This document shows, one piece after another, positions 40,856 through 48,803 of a stretch of 64,000 nucleotides of DNA. This DNA comes from Paraburkholderia tuberum STM678 (GTDB lineage Bacteria > Pseudomonadota > Gammaproteobacteria > Burkholderiales > Burkholderiaceae). Below the pieces are notes generated by a model. The model did no database searches. It worked only from the letters and a program-made list of their open reading frames with translations, and had not been told where the DNA came from. The position numbers were made by a program, and so were the translations under genes. Positions within the stretch are counted from its first letter, which is position 1. The number at the start of each line of letters is the position of its first letter. The stretch covers positions 1 through 64,000 of the forward strand of contig NZ_CADFGP010000026.1 of NCBI RefSeq assembly GCF_902833905.1. The letters run 5' to 3'.

Positions 40856-41791
40856 TTACGCGTATTCGGTCAGCGCGCCGCGCATCTTCTTCATCGCGCT
40901 GGCTTCGATCTGGCGGATACGTTCGGCCGAGACACCGAACTCGTCGGCCAGCTCGTGCAACGTGGAGCCGCCCGAGCCGTCGTCGGCCACCTTCAGCCAG
41001 CGCGCTTCGATGATGCGGCGGCTGCGCGGATCGAGCGCGTCGAGCGCGCTTGCGATGCCGTCGCTTTGCAGCCGGTCGCGCTGACGCGAAGCCAGCACGG
41101 CAGTCGGTTCACTATGCGAGTCGGCCAGATAGGCGATTGGCGCGTACGACTCCTCGCCGTCTTCGACCTGACCTTCGAGCGCGATATCGCCGCCTGACAG
41201 ACGCGTCTCCATCTCCGCGACCTCTTCGCGCTTCACGTTCAGCTCCTTCGCGAGACCGTCGATCTCGTCCGGCGTGAACGCGCCAAGCCCCTGCTTGTGG
41301 CTGCGCAGGTTGAAGAACAGCTTACGCTGCGCCTTGGTGGTGGCGACCTTCACCATGCGCCAGTTGCGCAGGATGTACTCGTGGATCTCGGCCTTGATCC
41401 AGTGCATCGCGTACGACACGAGGCGCACGTTTTGCTCGGGATCGAAGCGCTTGACCGCTTTCATCAGGCCGATGTTGCCTTCCTGGATCAGATCGGCGTG
41501 CGGCAACCCGTAACCGAGGTAGTTACGCGCGATTGACACGACGAGTCGCAGGTGCGACAGCACCAGGCGGCGCGCCGCCTCCAGATTGTCGTGTTCGCGC
41601 AATTCGGTGGCGAACTGGCGTTCCTCCGCCGGCGTCAGCATCGGAATCCGGTTGACCGCCTGGATGTAGGCGTCGATGTTGCCCAGGTGACCGGACAGCA
41701 GCGAGGAATGCGAGAGCGCCAGTGCACCTGCCGGAGCGGCCTTAGCCGACGACGGGCTCAAAGTACTCGGAAGGGTCATTGCATGGCTCAC
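40856..41791 (-). CDS. rpoH: RNA polymerase heat-shock sigma factor (sigma-32)
   Basis: A 311-residue sigma-70 family factor of the RpoH group. Region 2 contains LRLVVSIARNYLGYGLPHADLIQEGNIGLMKAVKRFDPEQNVRLVSYAMHWIKAEIHEYILRNWRMVK, with the RpoH box region following (TTKAQRKLFFNLRSHKQ). Region 4 ends with LHELADEFGVSAERIRQIEASAMKKMR. A GTG at 41791 follows AAAGGAG (41800-41806) with an 8-base spacer, which supports MSHAMTLPSTLS as the N-terminus; a TTG at 41818 lies upstream of that Shine-Dalgarno. It directs transcription of heat-shock genes. A perfect CIRCE element is upstream. Confidence 0.95.
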   Translation of the reverse strand: MSHAMTLPSTLSPSSAKAAPAGALALSHSSLLSGHLGNIDAYIQAVNRIPMLTPAEERQFATELREHDNLEAARRLVLSHLRLVVSIARNYLGYGLPHADLIQEGNIGLMKAVKRFDPEQNVRLVSYAMHWIKAEIHEYILRNWRMVKVATTKAQRKLFFNLRSHKQGLGAFTPDEIDGLAKELNVKREEVAEMETRLSGGDIALEGQVEDGEESYAPIAYLADSHSEPTAVLASRQRDRLQSDGIASALDALDPRSRRIIEARWLKVADDGSGGSTLHELADEFGVSAERIRQIEASAMKKMRGALTEYA

Positions 41792-41852
41792 GTTTGAAGC
41801 TCCTTTGGAATCAGACAATTGCGTACTCAGTAAACGACTCCAGCGACGGATG

Positions 41853-41879
41853 TTAGCACTCAGATCTGCCGAGTGCTAA
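41853..41879. promoter_or_regulatory. CIRCE element (HrcA operator) upstream of rpoH
   Basis: TTAGCACTC (41853-41861), nine bases, GAGTGCTAA (41871-41879): an exact match in both arms and spacing to the CIRCE consensus bound by the HrcA repressor. It is 61 bases upstream of the rpoH GTG, inside the presumed 5' leader or promoter. The rest of the 354-base gap to the PagL-like gene shows no gene. Confidence 0.93.
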
Positions 41880-42145
41880 TACTTAGAGGTCGCAGGGGTA
41901 TCCGAGTTCCCAAAAATCCTATTGAGTTTTGACTTCCGATAGCTATCATACGCCCTATTTGCCCTGCGCGTTGGACCTGTACAAAGTACCGCCCGGAGCG
42001 GGCGCAGGCTCACGTTTGACTGATATCGTCCGGTTTTGAAGAGAATAATTGCTGATCATGGGCATTATCTGGGAAATACTTGCTCCTGAATTCGTGCCTG
42101 GAATAAAGGGGGCGCTCGCTTAATACTCGGCAGTATGGGGGGCGG

Positions 42146-42718
42146 ATGAACAGGCAGAATCTTGTGGTGCGTGGGCTTAGTCTAAAAAGCACGTTTGCCG
42201 TTCTGCTCGTTCTGCTGTTGAGCGCGGCGGGCGCGTCCCAAGCTGAGCAGTTCGGCGTGCAGGTGGCCGCCGGCGTCGGCGACCATCACGTCAGGACGCT
42301 CGATCTCGGCGTGGTCTGGGATCCAAACCTGACCTGGTGGCAGATCGGCGACTGGCATTTCGCGCTGCTCGGCGAGGCGCATGTCGCGTGGTGGCACACC
42401 AATGAAGGAAACGTTCACGACAACATCGGCGAGATCGGCGTGACGCCGGTGATCCGCTTCATCAGGTCGTCGGGTTCGGTGCGGCCATTCATCGAGGTGG
42501 GTGCCGGCGTCCGGCTGCTGACCAGCCCGCGCATTTCTTCCGACTTCACGTTGGGCACCGCGTTCCAGTTCGCCGAGATGGCGGGCGTCGGGCTGCAGTT
42601 CGGCGCTCGTGAGCAGTATGTCGCCGGCTACCGCTTCCAGCATGTCTCCAATGGCGGTATCAAAGAGCCGAATCCTGGTATAAATTTCAGCCAGCTATAT
42701 TTGCAATATCACTTCTGA
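42146..42718 (+). CDS. PagL-like lipid A 3-O-deacylase (acyloxyacyl hydrolase family)
   Basis: A 190-residue outer-membrane beta-barrel protein. A signal peptide covers about residues 1-33 (FAVLLVLLLSAAGASQA). The catalytic signature near the C-terminus is FQHVSNGGIKEPNPGINFSQLYLQYHF, containing the His-Ser pair of PagL and the terminal aromatic residue usual for outer-membrane proteins. PagL removes an acyl chain from lipid A. It is divergent from rpoH. Confidence 0.88.
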   Translation: MNRQNLVVRGLSLKSTFAVLLVLLLSAAGASQAEQFGVQVAAGVGDHHVRTLDLGVVWDPNLTWWQIGDWHFALLGEAHVAWWHTNEGNVHDNIGEIGVTPVIRFIRSSGSVRPFIEVGAGVRLLTSPRISSDFTLGTAFQFAEMAGVGLQFGAREQYVAGYRFQHVSNGGIKEPNPGINFSQLYLQYHF

Positions 42719-42759
42719 CCGTGGCCGCCTGCGGCTCGCGGTGTTCGAGGGGCTCTGCA

Positions 42760-43143
42760 ATGGCGGCAAAGATGATCGAAGCGATTCGCGGGCTCGAGCG
42801 AGAGCGTTTTCGCGCGATGGTCGATGGCGATGGGCAGTCGCTCGACACGCTGCTCGCGGACAACGTGAGCTACGTCCATACGAATGGCAAGCGCGAGACG
42901 AAGCGGCAGTTCATCGACGGGATCACCGCGGGGCGCCGTCGTTATCGGCAAATCGAGGTGCAGTCGCAGGATGTCTTGCCGGCCGGGCGCGAGACCTACG
43001 TCGTCACGGGCCGCGCGCTGATCGAGATGGAGGCCAACAACGGCGCGCTCCTGTTTCCGATTGCCTATACCGCGATTCACACGCACGAAGACGGGCAGTG
43101 GCGACTGATCGCGTGGCAGGCGACCCGTTGCGCGCTCGAGTGA
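42760..43143 (+). CDS. Nuclear transport factor 2-like protein (DUF4440/SnoaL-type)
   Basis: A 127-residue single-domain protein of the NTF2-like cone fold: RGLERERFRAMVDGDGQSLDTLLADNVSYVHTNGKRETKRQFIDGI, then strands ending YTAIHTHEDGQWRLIAWQATRC. The domain can be an enzyme or a binding protein; no specific function can be given. The ATG at 42760 follows CGAGGGG (42747-42752); a GTG at 42721 immediately after the PagL stop would add an unconserved 13 residues. Confidence 0.85.
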   Translation: MAAKMIEAIRGLERERFRAMVDGDGQSLDTLLADNVSYVHTNGKRETKRQFIDGITAGRRRYRQIEVQSQDVLPAGRETYVVTGRALIEMEANNGALLFPIAYTAIHTHEDGQWRLIAWQATRCALE

Positions 43144-43241
43144 GATTCTCATCGGGCGGGCGCGCCTCGTGAGCGCGTCTCCAGCGGCAGCGGAATGCGG
43201 GTGTGCACTCCGCTGCAGCAGGCTCGAGGCCCAACGCGAAT

Positions 43242-44327
43242 TCACGCGGTCACGCATTCGCCAGCTTTGTCGCGGCTGTTTGCGCCGTGCTCGTCTACAT
43301 CGGCATCCGCGTCGCGCGCCTCGCGCGTGCCGCGCATCGCTACCTGTCCCGCATACGGATGCCGCGCCGCAACCGGAAGCCGCGTGCAGTGCTCCGCCAC
43401 GCGCCTGATCGTCGCGAGATCCGAGAAATCCAGACCGCTGTCGATACCCATCGCGTCGAGATTCATCGCGACTGTGACGAGATCGACGTTGCCGGTGCGC
43501 TCGCCATTGCCGAACAGACAGCCTTCGATGCGATCCGCGCCCGCCAGCAGCGCGAGCTGCGCCGCGGCCACGGCGGTGCCGCGATCGTTGTGCGGATGCA
43601 CCGACAGCACGATGCTGTCGCGGTAACCGAGGTTGCGATGCATCCATTCGATCTGGTCGGCGAACACGTTCGGCGTGGCCGCTTCGACGCTTGCCGGCAG
43701 GTTGACGATCATCTTGTGATCGCGCGTAGGCCGCCACGTTTGCGCGAGCGCGTCGCACACCTCGCGCGCGAACGGCAGCTCGGTCGTGTTGAAGGTCTCG
43801 GGCGAGTACTGGAAGGTCCAGCGCGTGCCCGGCCGCGCCTGCGCGTGTTCCTTGATGAGGCCCGTGCCTTCGACGGCGAGCGCCTTGGTCTCATCCTTCG
43901 ACTGCTGGAACACGATGCGCCGGAACGACGGGCAGATCGCGTTGTACAGATGCACGATCGCGCGCGGCGCGCCTTCGAGCGCGTCGAACGTGCGTGCGAT
44001 CAGCTCCGCGCGCGACGGCACGAAGACTTCGATCGTGACGTCGTCGGGAATGCGTCGCTCGTCGATCAGCTTGCGCACGAAGTCGAAATCGGTCTGCGAC
44101 GCCGACGGAAAGCCCACTTCGATTTCCTTGAAACCGATCGCGACCAGCATCTCGAAGTATTCGAGTTTCTGCGCGGCGTTCATCGGTTCGATCAGCGCCT
44201 GATTGCCGTCCCGCAGGTCCGTGCTCATCCAGACGGGTGCGGCGTCGACCGTGCGACTCGGCCATTTGCGGCCGGTCAGCCTGACGGCGGGAAATGGGCG
44301 GTACTTTTCAGCGGGATTGCGCAACAT
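43242..44327 (-). pseudogene. leuA: Class II 2-isopropylmalate synthase, C-terminally truncated
   Basis: The frame begins MLRNPAEKYRPFPAVRLTGRKWPSR and keeps the catalytic barrel of class II LeuA: TDLRDGNQALIEP, EIEVGFPSASQTDFDF, SVHPHNDRGTAVAAAQLA and LFGNGERTGNVDLVTVAMNLDAMG. Similarity stops at RHPYAG (residue 327). A further 34 unrelated residues end in a stop at 43242. Full-length enzymes of this type are roughly 560 residues, so the rest of the barrel/linker and the leucine-feedback domain are gone; none of it is visible in any frame to the left. The gene is probably inactive or altered. Its 5' leader appears intact. Confidence 0.82.
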
Positions 44328-44573
44328 GGTGAGGTGCCTCATTCGTGGCGTCGTCGGCGGAGGGTGGGGACGTCGAGCGGTTGGCCGACTGTTCACGCAT
44401 GCACGCTGCGGATGCTGCCCATGCAACGTACATGTGATCCTCTCGCATCGTCCGCGCGGTAAACGGACGAATGCAAACGACGACAGGTTGTGGAGAACTA
44501 CGACGGGGGTGAAGCGAAACTGCGGGAACTACGGGGAGGACCGCCGACGGCAACCGGAGCTGCCAGCGCGCGG

Positions 44574-44603
44574 CGCTACGCGAGACTTAGGCCAGGCGTA
44601 GCG
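44574..44603 (-). promoter_or_regulatory. Hairpin overlapping the leucine codons of the leuA leader
   Basis: A perfect 8-bp stem (44574-44581 with 44596-44603) and 14-base loop spans the CTA-CGC-CTG codons and the stop of the leader ORF. This is where a pause or 1:2 hairpin of an amino-acid attenuator would be. A downstream terminator hairpin with a T-run was not found in the 240 bases before leuA. Confidence 0.5.
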
Positions 44604-44661
44604 ATAGGGGCCGCGCCAGGCGGCCGGAGATAATTCGGAGGGTGTTCGGAAGGGAACGCAT
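44587..44661 (-). CDS. Putative leucine-rich leader peptide (leuL) of leuA
   Basis: A 24-codon frame, MRSLPNTLRIISGRLARPLSL then RLA and TAA. Six of 24 residues are leucine, two of them encoded by CTA, a codon hardly used in this GC-rich genome, and two more are isoleucine. It lies 260 bases upstream of leuA on the same strand, right after a good promoter. There is no Shine-Dalgarno; with the expected start point it would be translated from a nearly leaderless RNA. A chance leucine-rich frame cannot be excluded. Confidence 0.5.
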   Translation of the reverse strand: MRSLPNTLRIISGRLARPLSLRLA

Positions 44662-44668
44662 GAGGCCA

Positions 44669-44698
44669 AATGTATGACGGCGTGCGTTGGCCTGTCAA
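44669..44698 (-). promoter_or_regulatory. Sigma-70 promoter of the leuA leader
   Basis: On the minus strand, a perfect TTGACA (44698-44693), an 18-base spacer and TACATT (44674-44669). The predicted start is about 44662, directly before the leader ORF. It lies just past the 3' end of ybiB, within the 380-base gap 44328-44708. Confidence 0.65.
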
Positions 44699-44708
44699 CC
44701 CGCGGCCG

Positions 44709-45680
44709 TCAGGCCGCCGTCTTCGCGATATCGACGATCAGCTCGACCTGCCGCTCGAGCGCGCCAGGCACCGGCGCTTCGCCGCGCAGCACGGCGTCGA
44801 TCCAGGCGGCCGTGGTCGCCGCGTCGCGCGCTTCGGGCAGTTCCACTTCGGGCGCATCGGGCGACGAGCGCTCGTGCGGCAGCCGCGTCTCGCAGATGCC
44901 GTCATGCAGCCAGTCGACCTGCACCTGGCGGCGCGTATCGGCGACCGCCTCGCCTTCGGTGCCGCGCGCGAGCAGCGCACCGCCGACGGCCGCATCGGGA
45001 TGCGTGACGAACAGCTGAGTGAGACTGTCGCGATACGGCGGATGCGTGTAGTTCACGAGCCGCAATCCCGCGGGTGCGAACGGCTGCAGCAGCTTCACGA
45101 GCGTATGCGTCGAATTGCGCACGCCCATGCGCCGGCGCAGCGCGAGCAGGCGCGCGAGCTTGGGCGCCAGTACGTCGATCGAGGCGAACGCGACGCGGCG
45201 CTCCGCAAGTCCAGCTTCGATCTGCGCGTGCGACTGCGCATGGGCGATGCGCAGATGTGTGAAGATTTCCGCGCTCGTCACCCGACCCAGATCCTCGGTG
45301 ACGCCGTGAACCAGCACCGGCACGCCTTCGCGGGCGAGCAGCAGCGCAAGCAGCGGCACGAGGTTCGGCTGCTTGCGCGCGCCGTTGTACGACGGAATCG
45401 ACACCGGCCGAAACGCGCCGTGCGGCAGCCGCACCGGCTCGAACGACGTATGCGCGGCGGCCAGCATCGCGGCGAGTTCGTCGGCGGTTTCGCCTTTCAC
45501 GCGATACGCGAGCAGCACCGCGCCGAGTTCGAGATCGTCGACGCGGCCGTCGAGCATCGCGGTGTAGAGCGAGCGCGTGTCGTCGGCGGTCAGCGCGCGG
45601 GCGCCATTCGGGCCGCGGCCGATTTCCTTGATGAATCGGGCCCAGGGGAAGGGAGGAGTGGTATCGGTGGAGTCGGTCAT
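44709..45680 (-). CDS. ybiB: YbiB family DNA-binding protein (TrpD2-like)
   Basis: A 323-residue protein with the fold of anthranilate phosphoribosyltransferase: an N-terminal helical domain (FIKEIGRGPNGARALTADDTRSLYTAMLDGRVDDLELGAVLLAYRVKGETADELAAML) and a C-terminal nucleotide-binding-like domain (VPVLVHGVTEDLGRVTSAEIF, MGVRNSTHTLVKLLQPF). The catalytic glycine-rich PRPP loop of true TrpD is not evident. E. coli YbiB (TrpD2) binds nucleic acids and is SOS-linked. The ATG at 45680 gives MTDSTDTTPPFPWARFIKEIGRG. It is divergent from the FAH-family gene. Confidence 0.87.
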   Translation of the reverse strand: MTDSTDTTPPFPWARFIKEIGRGPNGARALTADDTRSLYTAMLDGRVDDLELGAVLLAYRVKGETADELAAMLAAAHTSFEPVRLPHGAFRPVSIPSYNGARKQPNLVPLLALLLAREGVPVLVHGVTEDLGRVTSAEIFTHLRIAHAQSHAQIEAGLAERRVAFASIDVLAPKLARLLALRRRMGVRNSTHTLVKLLQPFAPAGLRLVNYTHPPYRDSLTQLFVTHPDAAVGGALLARGTEGEAVADTRRQVQVDWLHDGICETRLPHERSSPDAPEVELPEARDAATTAAWIDAVLRGEAPVPGALERQVELIVDIAKTAA

Positions 45681-45902
45681 CGTGCGCAAGAGGCGGGTGG
45701 CGTGCCGCGCCTGGCGGTTCGCTACGCCATTCGGGGAACAGTTCGGTGTGAGTATCGCATCTATGGCGAGCGGGCGAACAGCAACGAAGCGGGCACGCAG
45801 TGGCGCGCGACGGGCCGCCTGACACGCCCCCGCGCCGTGCCGCGGGTTACACTCGATGTTTCTCGCCGCCTCGGCGGCGCACATCGGAAAACGGAGAACG
45901 GG

Positions 45903-46601
45903 ATGAGTTACGTATTTGCACCCGCACCGCAGGTCGCGGTGCCGGTCGTGGGGTCGGGCGAGCAGTTCGCGGTGCGCCGCATCTACTGCGTGGGGCGCAA
46001 CTACGAGGCGCACGCGCGTGAAATGGGCCACGACCCGGACCGCGAGCCGCCGTTCTTCTTCACGAAGCCGGCCGATGCGATCGTGTACGTCGCGCCGGGC
46101 ACGACCGGCGAATTCCCGTATCCGTCGCAGACCAGGAACGTCCATTTCGAAATGGAAATGGTCGCGGCGATCGGCGAGGGCGGCAAAGACATCCCCGTCG
46201 ACCGCGCGCTCGACCATGTCTACGGCTACGCGCTCGGTCTCGACATGACGCGCCGCGACCTGCAAGGCGAAGCGAAGAAAATGGGTCGTCCGTGGGATAC
46301 CGCCAAGGGCTTCGATCACTCGGCGCCGCTCGGCCCGATCCATCCGGCTTCGACGGTCGGTCACATCGGCAAGGGCGAGATCTGGCTGTCGGTGAATGGC
46401 GAGGACAAGCAGCGCGCGGATGTGTCGCAGCTGATCTGGTCGGTGGCCGAGACGATCGCGTATCTGTCGACGCTGTTCGAACTGCGGCCTGGCGACCTGA
46501 TTTTCACCGGCACGCCGGAAGGCGTCGGCGCGGTCGTGAAGGGTGACCTGATGAAGGGCGGCGTGGACGGGCTCGGCGAGTTCAGCGTGCGCGTCGTCTG
46601 A
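45903..46601 (+). CDS. Fumarylacetoacetate hydrolase family protein
   Basis: A 232-residue single-domain FAH-fold enzyme. It has the start region FAVRRIYCVGRNYEAHAREMGHDP, FFFTKPADAIVY, metal-site acids in NVHFEMEMVAAIGEGG and GYALGLDMTRRDLQGEAKKMGRPWDTAKGFDHSAP, and the C-terminal GDLIFTGTPEGVGAVVKGD. It likely cleaves a C-C bond in a beta-diketo acid, such as fumarylpyruvate. With the adjacent maleylacetoacetate-isomerase-like gene 34 bases downstream it forms an aromatic-ring catabolic pair (gentisate or homogentisate type). Confidence 0.92.
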   Translation: MSYVFAPAPQVAVPVVGSGEQFAVRRIYCVGRNYEAHAREMGHDPDREPPFFFTKPADAIVYVAPGTTGEFPYPSQTRNVHFEMEMVAAIGEGGKDIPVDRALDHVYGYALGLDMTRRDLQGEAKKMGRPWDTAKGFDHSAPLGPIHPASTVGHIGKGEIWLSVNGEDKQRADVSQLIWSVAETIAYLSTLFELRPGDLIFTGTPEGVGAVVKGDLMKGGVDGLGEFSVRVV

Positions 46602-46635
46602 GACGGCTTGCGTGCAGGTGGAGGAGGCAGACAAC

Positions 46636-47280
46636 ATGAAGCTCTACAGCTATTTCCGTAGCTCGGCGTCGTATCGCGTGCGCATCGCGCTGAACGTGAA
46701 GAACCTGTCGTACGACTACGTACCCGTGCACCTCGTGCGCGAAGGCGGCGAGCAGCTGAAGCCCGCGTATCGCAAGATCAACCCCGACTGCATCGTGCCG
46801 ACGCTCGCCGACGGCAGTCATTTGCTGCCGCAGTCGCTCGCGATCATCGAGTATCTCGAGGAGACGCATCCCGAGCCGCCGCTGCTACCGAAGGCACCGC
46901 TCGATCGCGCGTATGTGCGCTCGGTGGCGCTGCAGGTCGCGTGCGAGATTCATCCCCTGAACAATCTGCGCGTGCTGCGCTATCTGAAGCACACGCTGCG
47001 AGTCGACGACGATGCGAAGGACACGTGGTACCGGCACTGGATCGACGCGGGCTTCGCGACGCTGGAGACGCATCTTGCCGGCGACGCGCGCACCGGCAAA
47101 CTGTGTTTCGGCGACGCACCGACACTCGCCGACGCGTGCCTGATTCCGCAGGTATTCAACGCGCAGCGCTTCAAGCTCGACACCGCAAAGTTTCCGACGA
47201 TCCAGCGCATCTACGATCACGCGATGCAACTCGACGCGTTCGCGCGCGCGGCGCCGGGCGTGCAGCCGGACGCGGAGTGA
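46636..47280 (+). CDS. maiA: Maleylacetoacetate (or maleylpyruvate) isomerase, zeta-class GST
   Basis: A 214-residue glutathione-dependent cis-trans isomerase. The N-terminal thioredoxin domain has MKLYSYFRSSASYRVRIALNVKNL, where the family SSCSWR motif reads SSASYR, and the glutathione-binding PQSLAIIEYLEETHPEPPLLP. The C-terminal helical domain has GDAPTLADACLIPQVFNAQRF. The ATG at 46636 follows GGAGGAGG. It feeds the fumaryl product to the FAH-family enzyme upstream. It needs glutathione, made by gshA/gshB. Confidence 0.93.
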   Translation: MKLYSYFRSSASYRVRIALNVKNLSYDYVPVHLVREGGEQLKPAYRKINPDCIVPTLADGSHLLPQSLAIIEYLEETHPEPPLLPKAPLDRAYVRSVALQVACEIHPLNNLRVLRYLKHTLRVDDDAKDTWYRHWIDAGFATLETHLAGDARTGKLCFGDAPTLADACLIPQVFNAQRFKLDTAKFPTIQRIYDHAMQLDAFARAAPGVQPDAE

Positions 47281-47320
47281 GCCCGGGATCGCTGACACGT
47301 CGACGGTAGCTCGAAACGAA

Positions 47321-47348
47321 AAAAGGGCGCTCCGCTGAGTGCCCTTTT
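47321..47348. terminator. Bidirectional terminator between maiA and ftsY
   Basis: AAAAGGGC (47321-47328) pairs with GCCCTTTT (47341-47348), followed by CCTTTGG. The A-run and T-run flank the stem on opposite sides, so it can end both the rightward maiA and the leftward ftsY transcript. Confidence 0.75.
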
Positions 47349-47392
47349 CCTTTGGTTCGCCGCGAGCGCCGAGCGCCGCAACGATCACGCGA

Positions 47393-48553
47393 TCAGCCGC
47401 CCAGTAGCGCGTCCGAGAACTCCTCCGCGCTGAACGGCTGCAGATCCTCGACCTTTTCGCCGACGCCGATGAAATACACCGGAATCGGCCGCTGCCGCGC
47501 GATCGCCGCGAGGATGCCGCCCTTCGCGGTGCCGTCGAGCTTGGTGACGATCAGGCCGGTGAGCCCGAGCGCGTCGTCGAACGCCTTGACCTGTGTGAGC
47601 GCGTTCTGGCCGGTGTTCGCGTCGATCACGAGCAGCACTTCGTGCGGCGCGCCGTCCTGCGCCTTGCCAATCACGCGCTTCACCTTGCGCAGTTCTTCCA
47701 TCAGATGCAGTTGCGTGGGCAGGCGGCCGGCCGTGTCGGCCATCATCACGTCGATCTTGCGCGCGCGCGCGGCGCCGACCGCGTCGAAGATCACCGCGGC
47801 CGGGTCGCCGCTTTCCTGCGCGACCACGGTCACGTTGTTGCGCTGGCCCCACACGGCGAGTTGCTCGCGCGCGGCGGCGCGGAACGTGTCGCCGGCGGCG
47901 AGCAGCACCGATTGGTCAAAGCTCTGCAGATGCTTCGCGAGCTTGCCGATGCTCGTGGTTTTGCCCGCGCCGTTGACGCCGGCGATCATCATCACGAGCG
48001 GCTGAGCGCGGCCGAGCATCAGCGATTTTTCGAGCGGCTTGAGCAACTCGACGAGCAGTGTGCGCAAGGCGGTTTTGACCTGCAGCGGGGCCGTCAGGCG
48101 TTCGCCGCGCACTTTTTCGCGCAGCGCTTCGAGCAGGAATTCGGTCGCCTCGACGCCGGCGTCAGACATCAGCAGCGCGGTTTCGAGTTCCTCGTACAGG
48201 TCCTCGTCGATCTTCGTGCCGACGAAAATGCCGGTCAGGTTCGAACTGGTTTTCGCGAGGCCGCTCTTCAGACGCGTAAGCCACGAGCGCTTCGCGCCGG
48301 CATCCTGCACGGGCGGCGGGACGATTTCGACGGTGTCGAGCATGGCGTCTGGCGGCTCGGGCTGCGGCTCGATGATCGTCGTGGCCACAGGAGGAACGGG
48401 GGGCGCGGTGGGCTCGATGGGCTCGATGGGCTCGGCGGGCGCAACGGGCGCTGCCTCGGCCTCGGGTGCCGCGCCGTCTTGCGCCGCCAGCGATTCGTCT
48501 GCGGCGGTATCGGACTCTTTCGAGCCCTTGAATCGTTTGAAAAAGCTGAACAT
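47393..48553 (-). CDS. ftsY: Signal recognition particle receptor FtsY
   Basis: A 386-residue SRP-family GTPase that docks ribosome-nascent chains to the translocon. An acidic, Pro/Ala-rich A region fills about residues 10-85, shorter than in E. coli. The N domain starts near SWLTRLKSGLAKTSSNLTGIFVGTKIDEDLYEELETALL. The G domain has GVNGAGKTTSIGKLAKHLQ, GDTFRAAAREQL, DTAGRLPTQLHLMEEL and the C-terminal GLIVTKLDGTAKGG. It is divergent from rsmD. Confidence 0.97.
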   Translation of the reverse strand: MFSFFKRFKGSKESDTAADESLAAQDGAAPEAEAAPVAPAEPIEPIEPTAPPVPPVATTIIEPQPEPPDAMLDTVEIVPPPVQDAGAKRSWLTRLKSGLAKTSSNLTGIFVGTKIDEDLYEELETALLMSDAGVEATEFLLEALREKVRGERLTAPLQVKTALRTLLVELLKPLEKSLMLGRAQPLVMMIAGVNGAGKTTSIGKLAKHLQSFDQSVLLAAGDTFRAAAREQLAVWGQRNNVTVVAQESGDPAAVIFDAVGAARARKIDVMMADTAGRLPTQLHLMEELRKVKRVIGKAQDGAPHEVLLVIDANTGQNALTQVKAFDDALGLTGLIVTKLDGTAKGGILAAIARQRPIPVYFIGVGEKVEDLQPFSAEEFSDALLGG

Positions 48554-48803
48554 GATCTGACGTATGGGAGAGCGCGCCGATGCGCGCAGCCGGCACGGGA
48601 CCGGCGAAGCGGTGGGCAGCGCCGGGATGCGAAAAGGCGGGGCGCTGGCAGCCGCACATTTTATCAGGCGTGCCGCGGCGCGTCGTATCGGCCGCTCGGC
48701 CAGGCTGGACGCGCGCCAACCCTGTGGTAACGTGAGCGCTCCGGCCCGCGCGCATCGACGCCGTGGGCGTGTTCATCACCTAGCTGAAACTGCGCGATAC
48801 TGC

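Noticed and set aside
41792..41818. A longer RpoH starting at TTG 41818.
   Set aside because: The strong Shine-Dalgarno AAAGGAG at 41800-41806 lies inside that extension and points to the GTG at 41791.
43182..43350. A rightward frame near 43260 with a membrane-helix-like stretch (FASFVAAVCAVLVYIGIRVARL) at the leuA break point, as a possible inserted gene.
   Set aside because: It has no proper start and turns into Arg-rich shadow sequence antisense to leuA; most likely chance.
44670..45902. A 643-codon rightward frame that continues into the FAH-family gene.
   Set aside because: Its first 410 codons are antisense to ybiB and composed mostly of Arg, Ala, Gly and His; the conserved FAH protein begins at 45903 with its own start.
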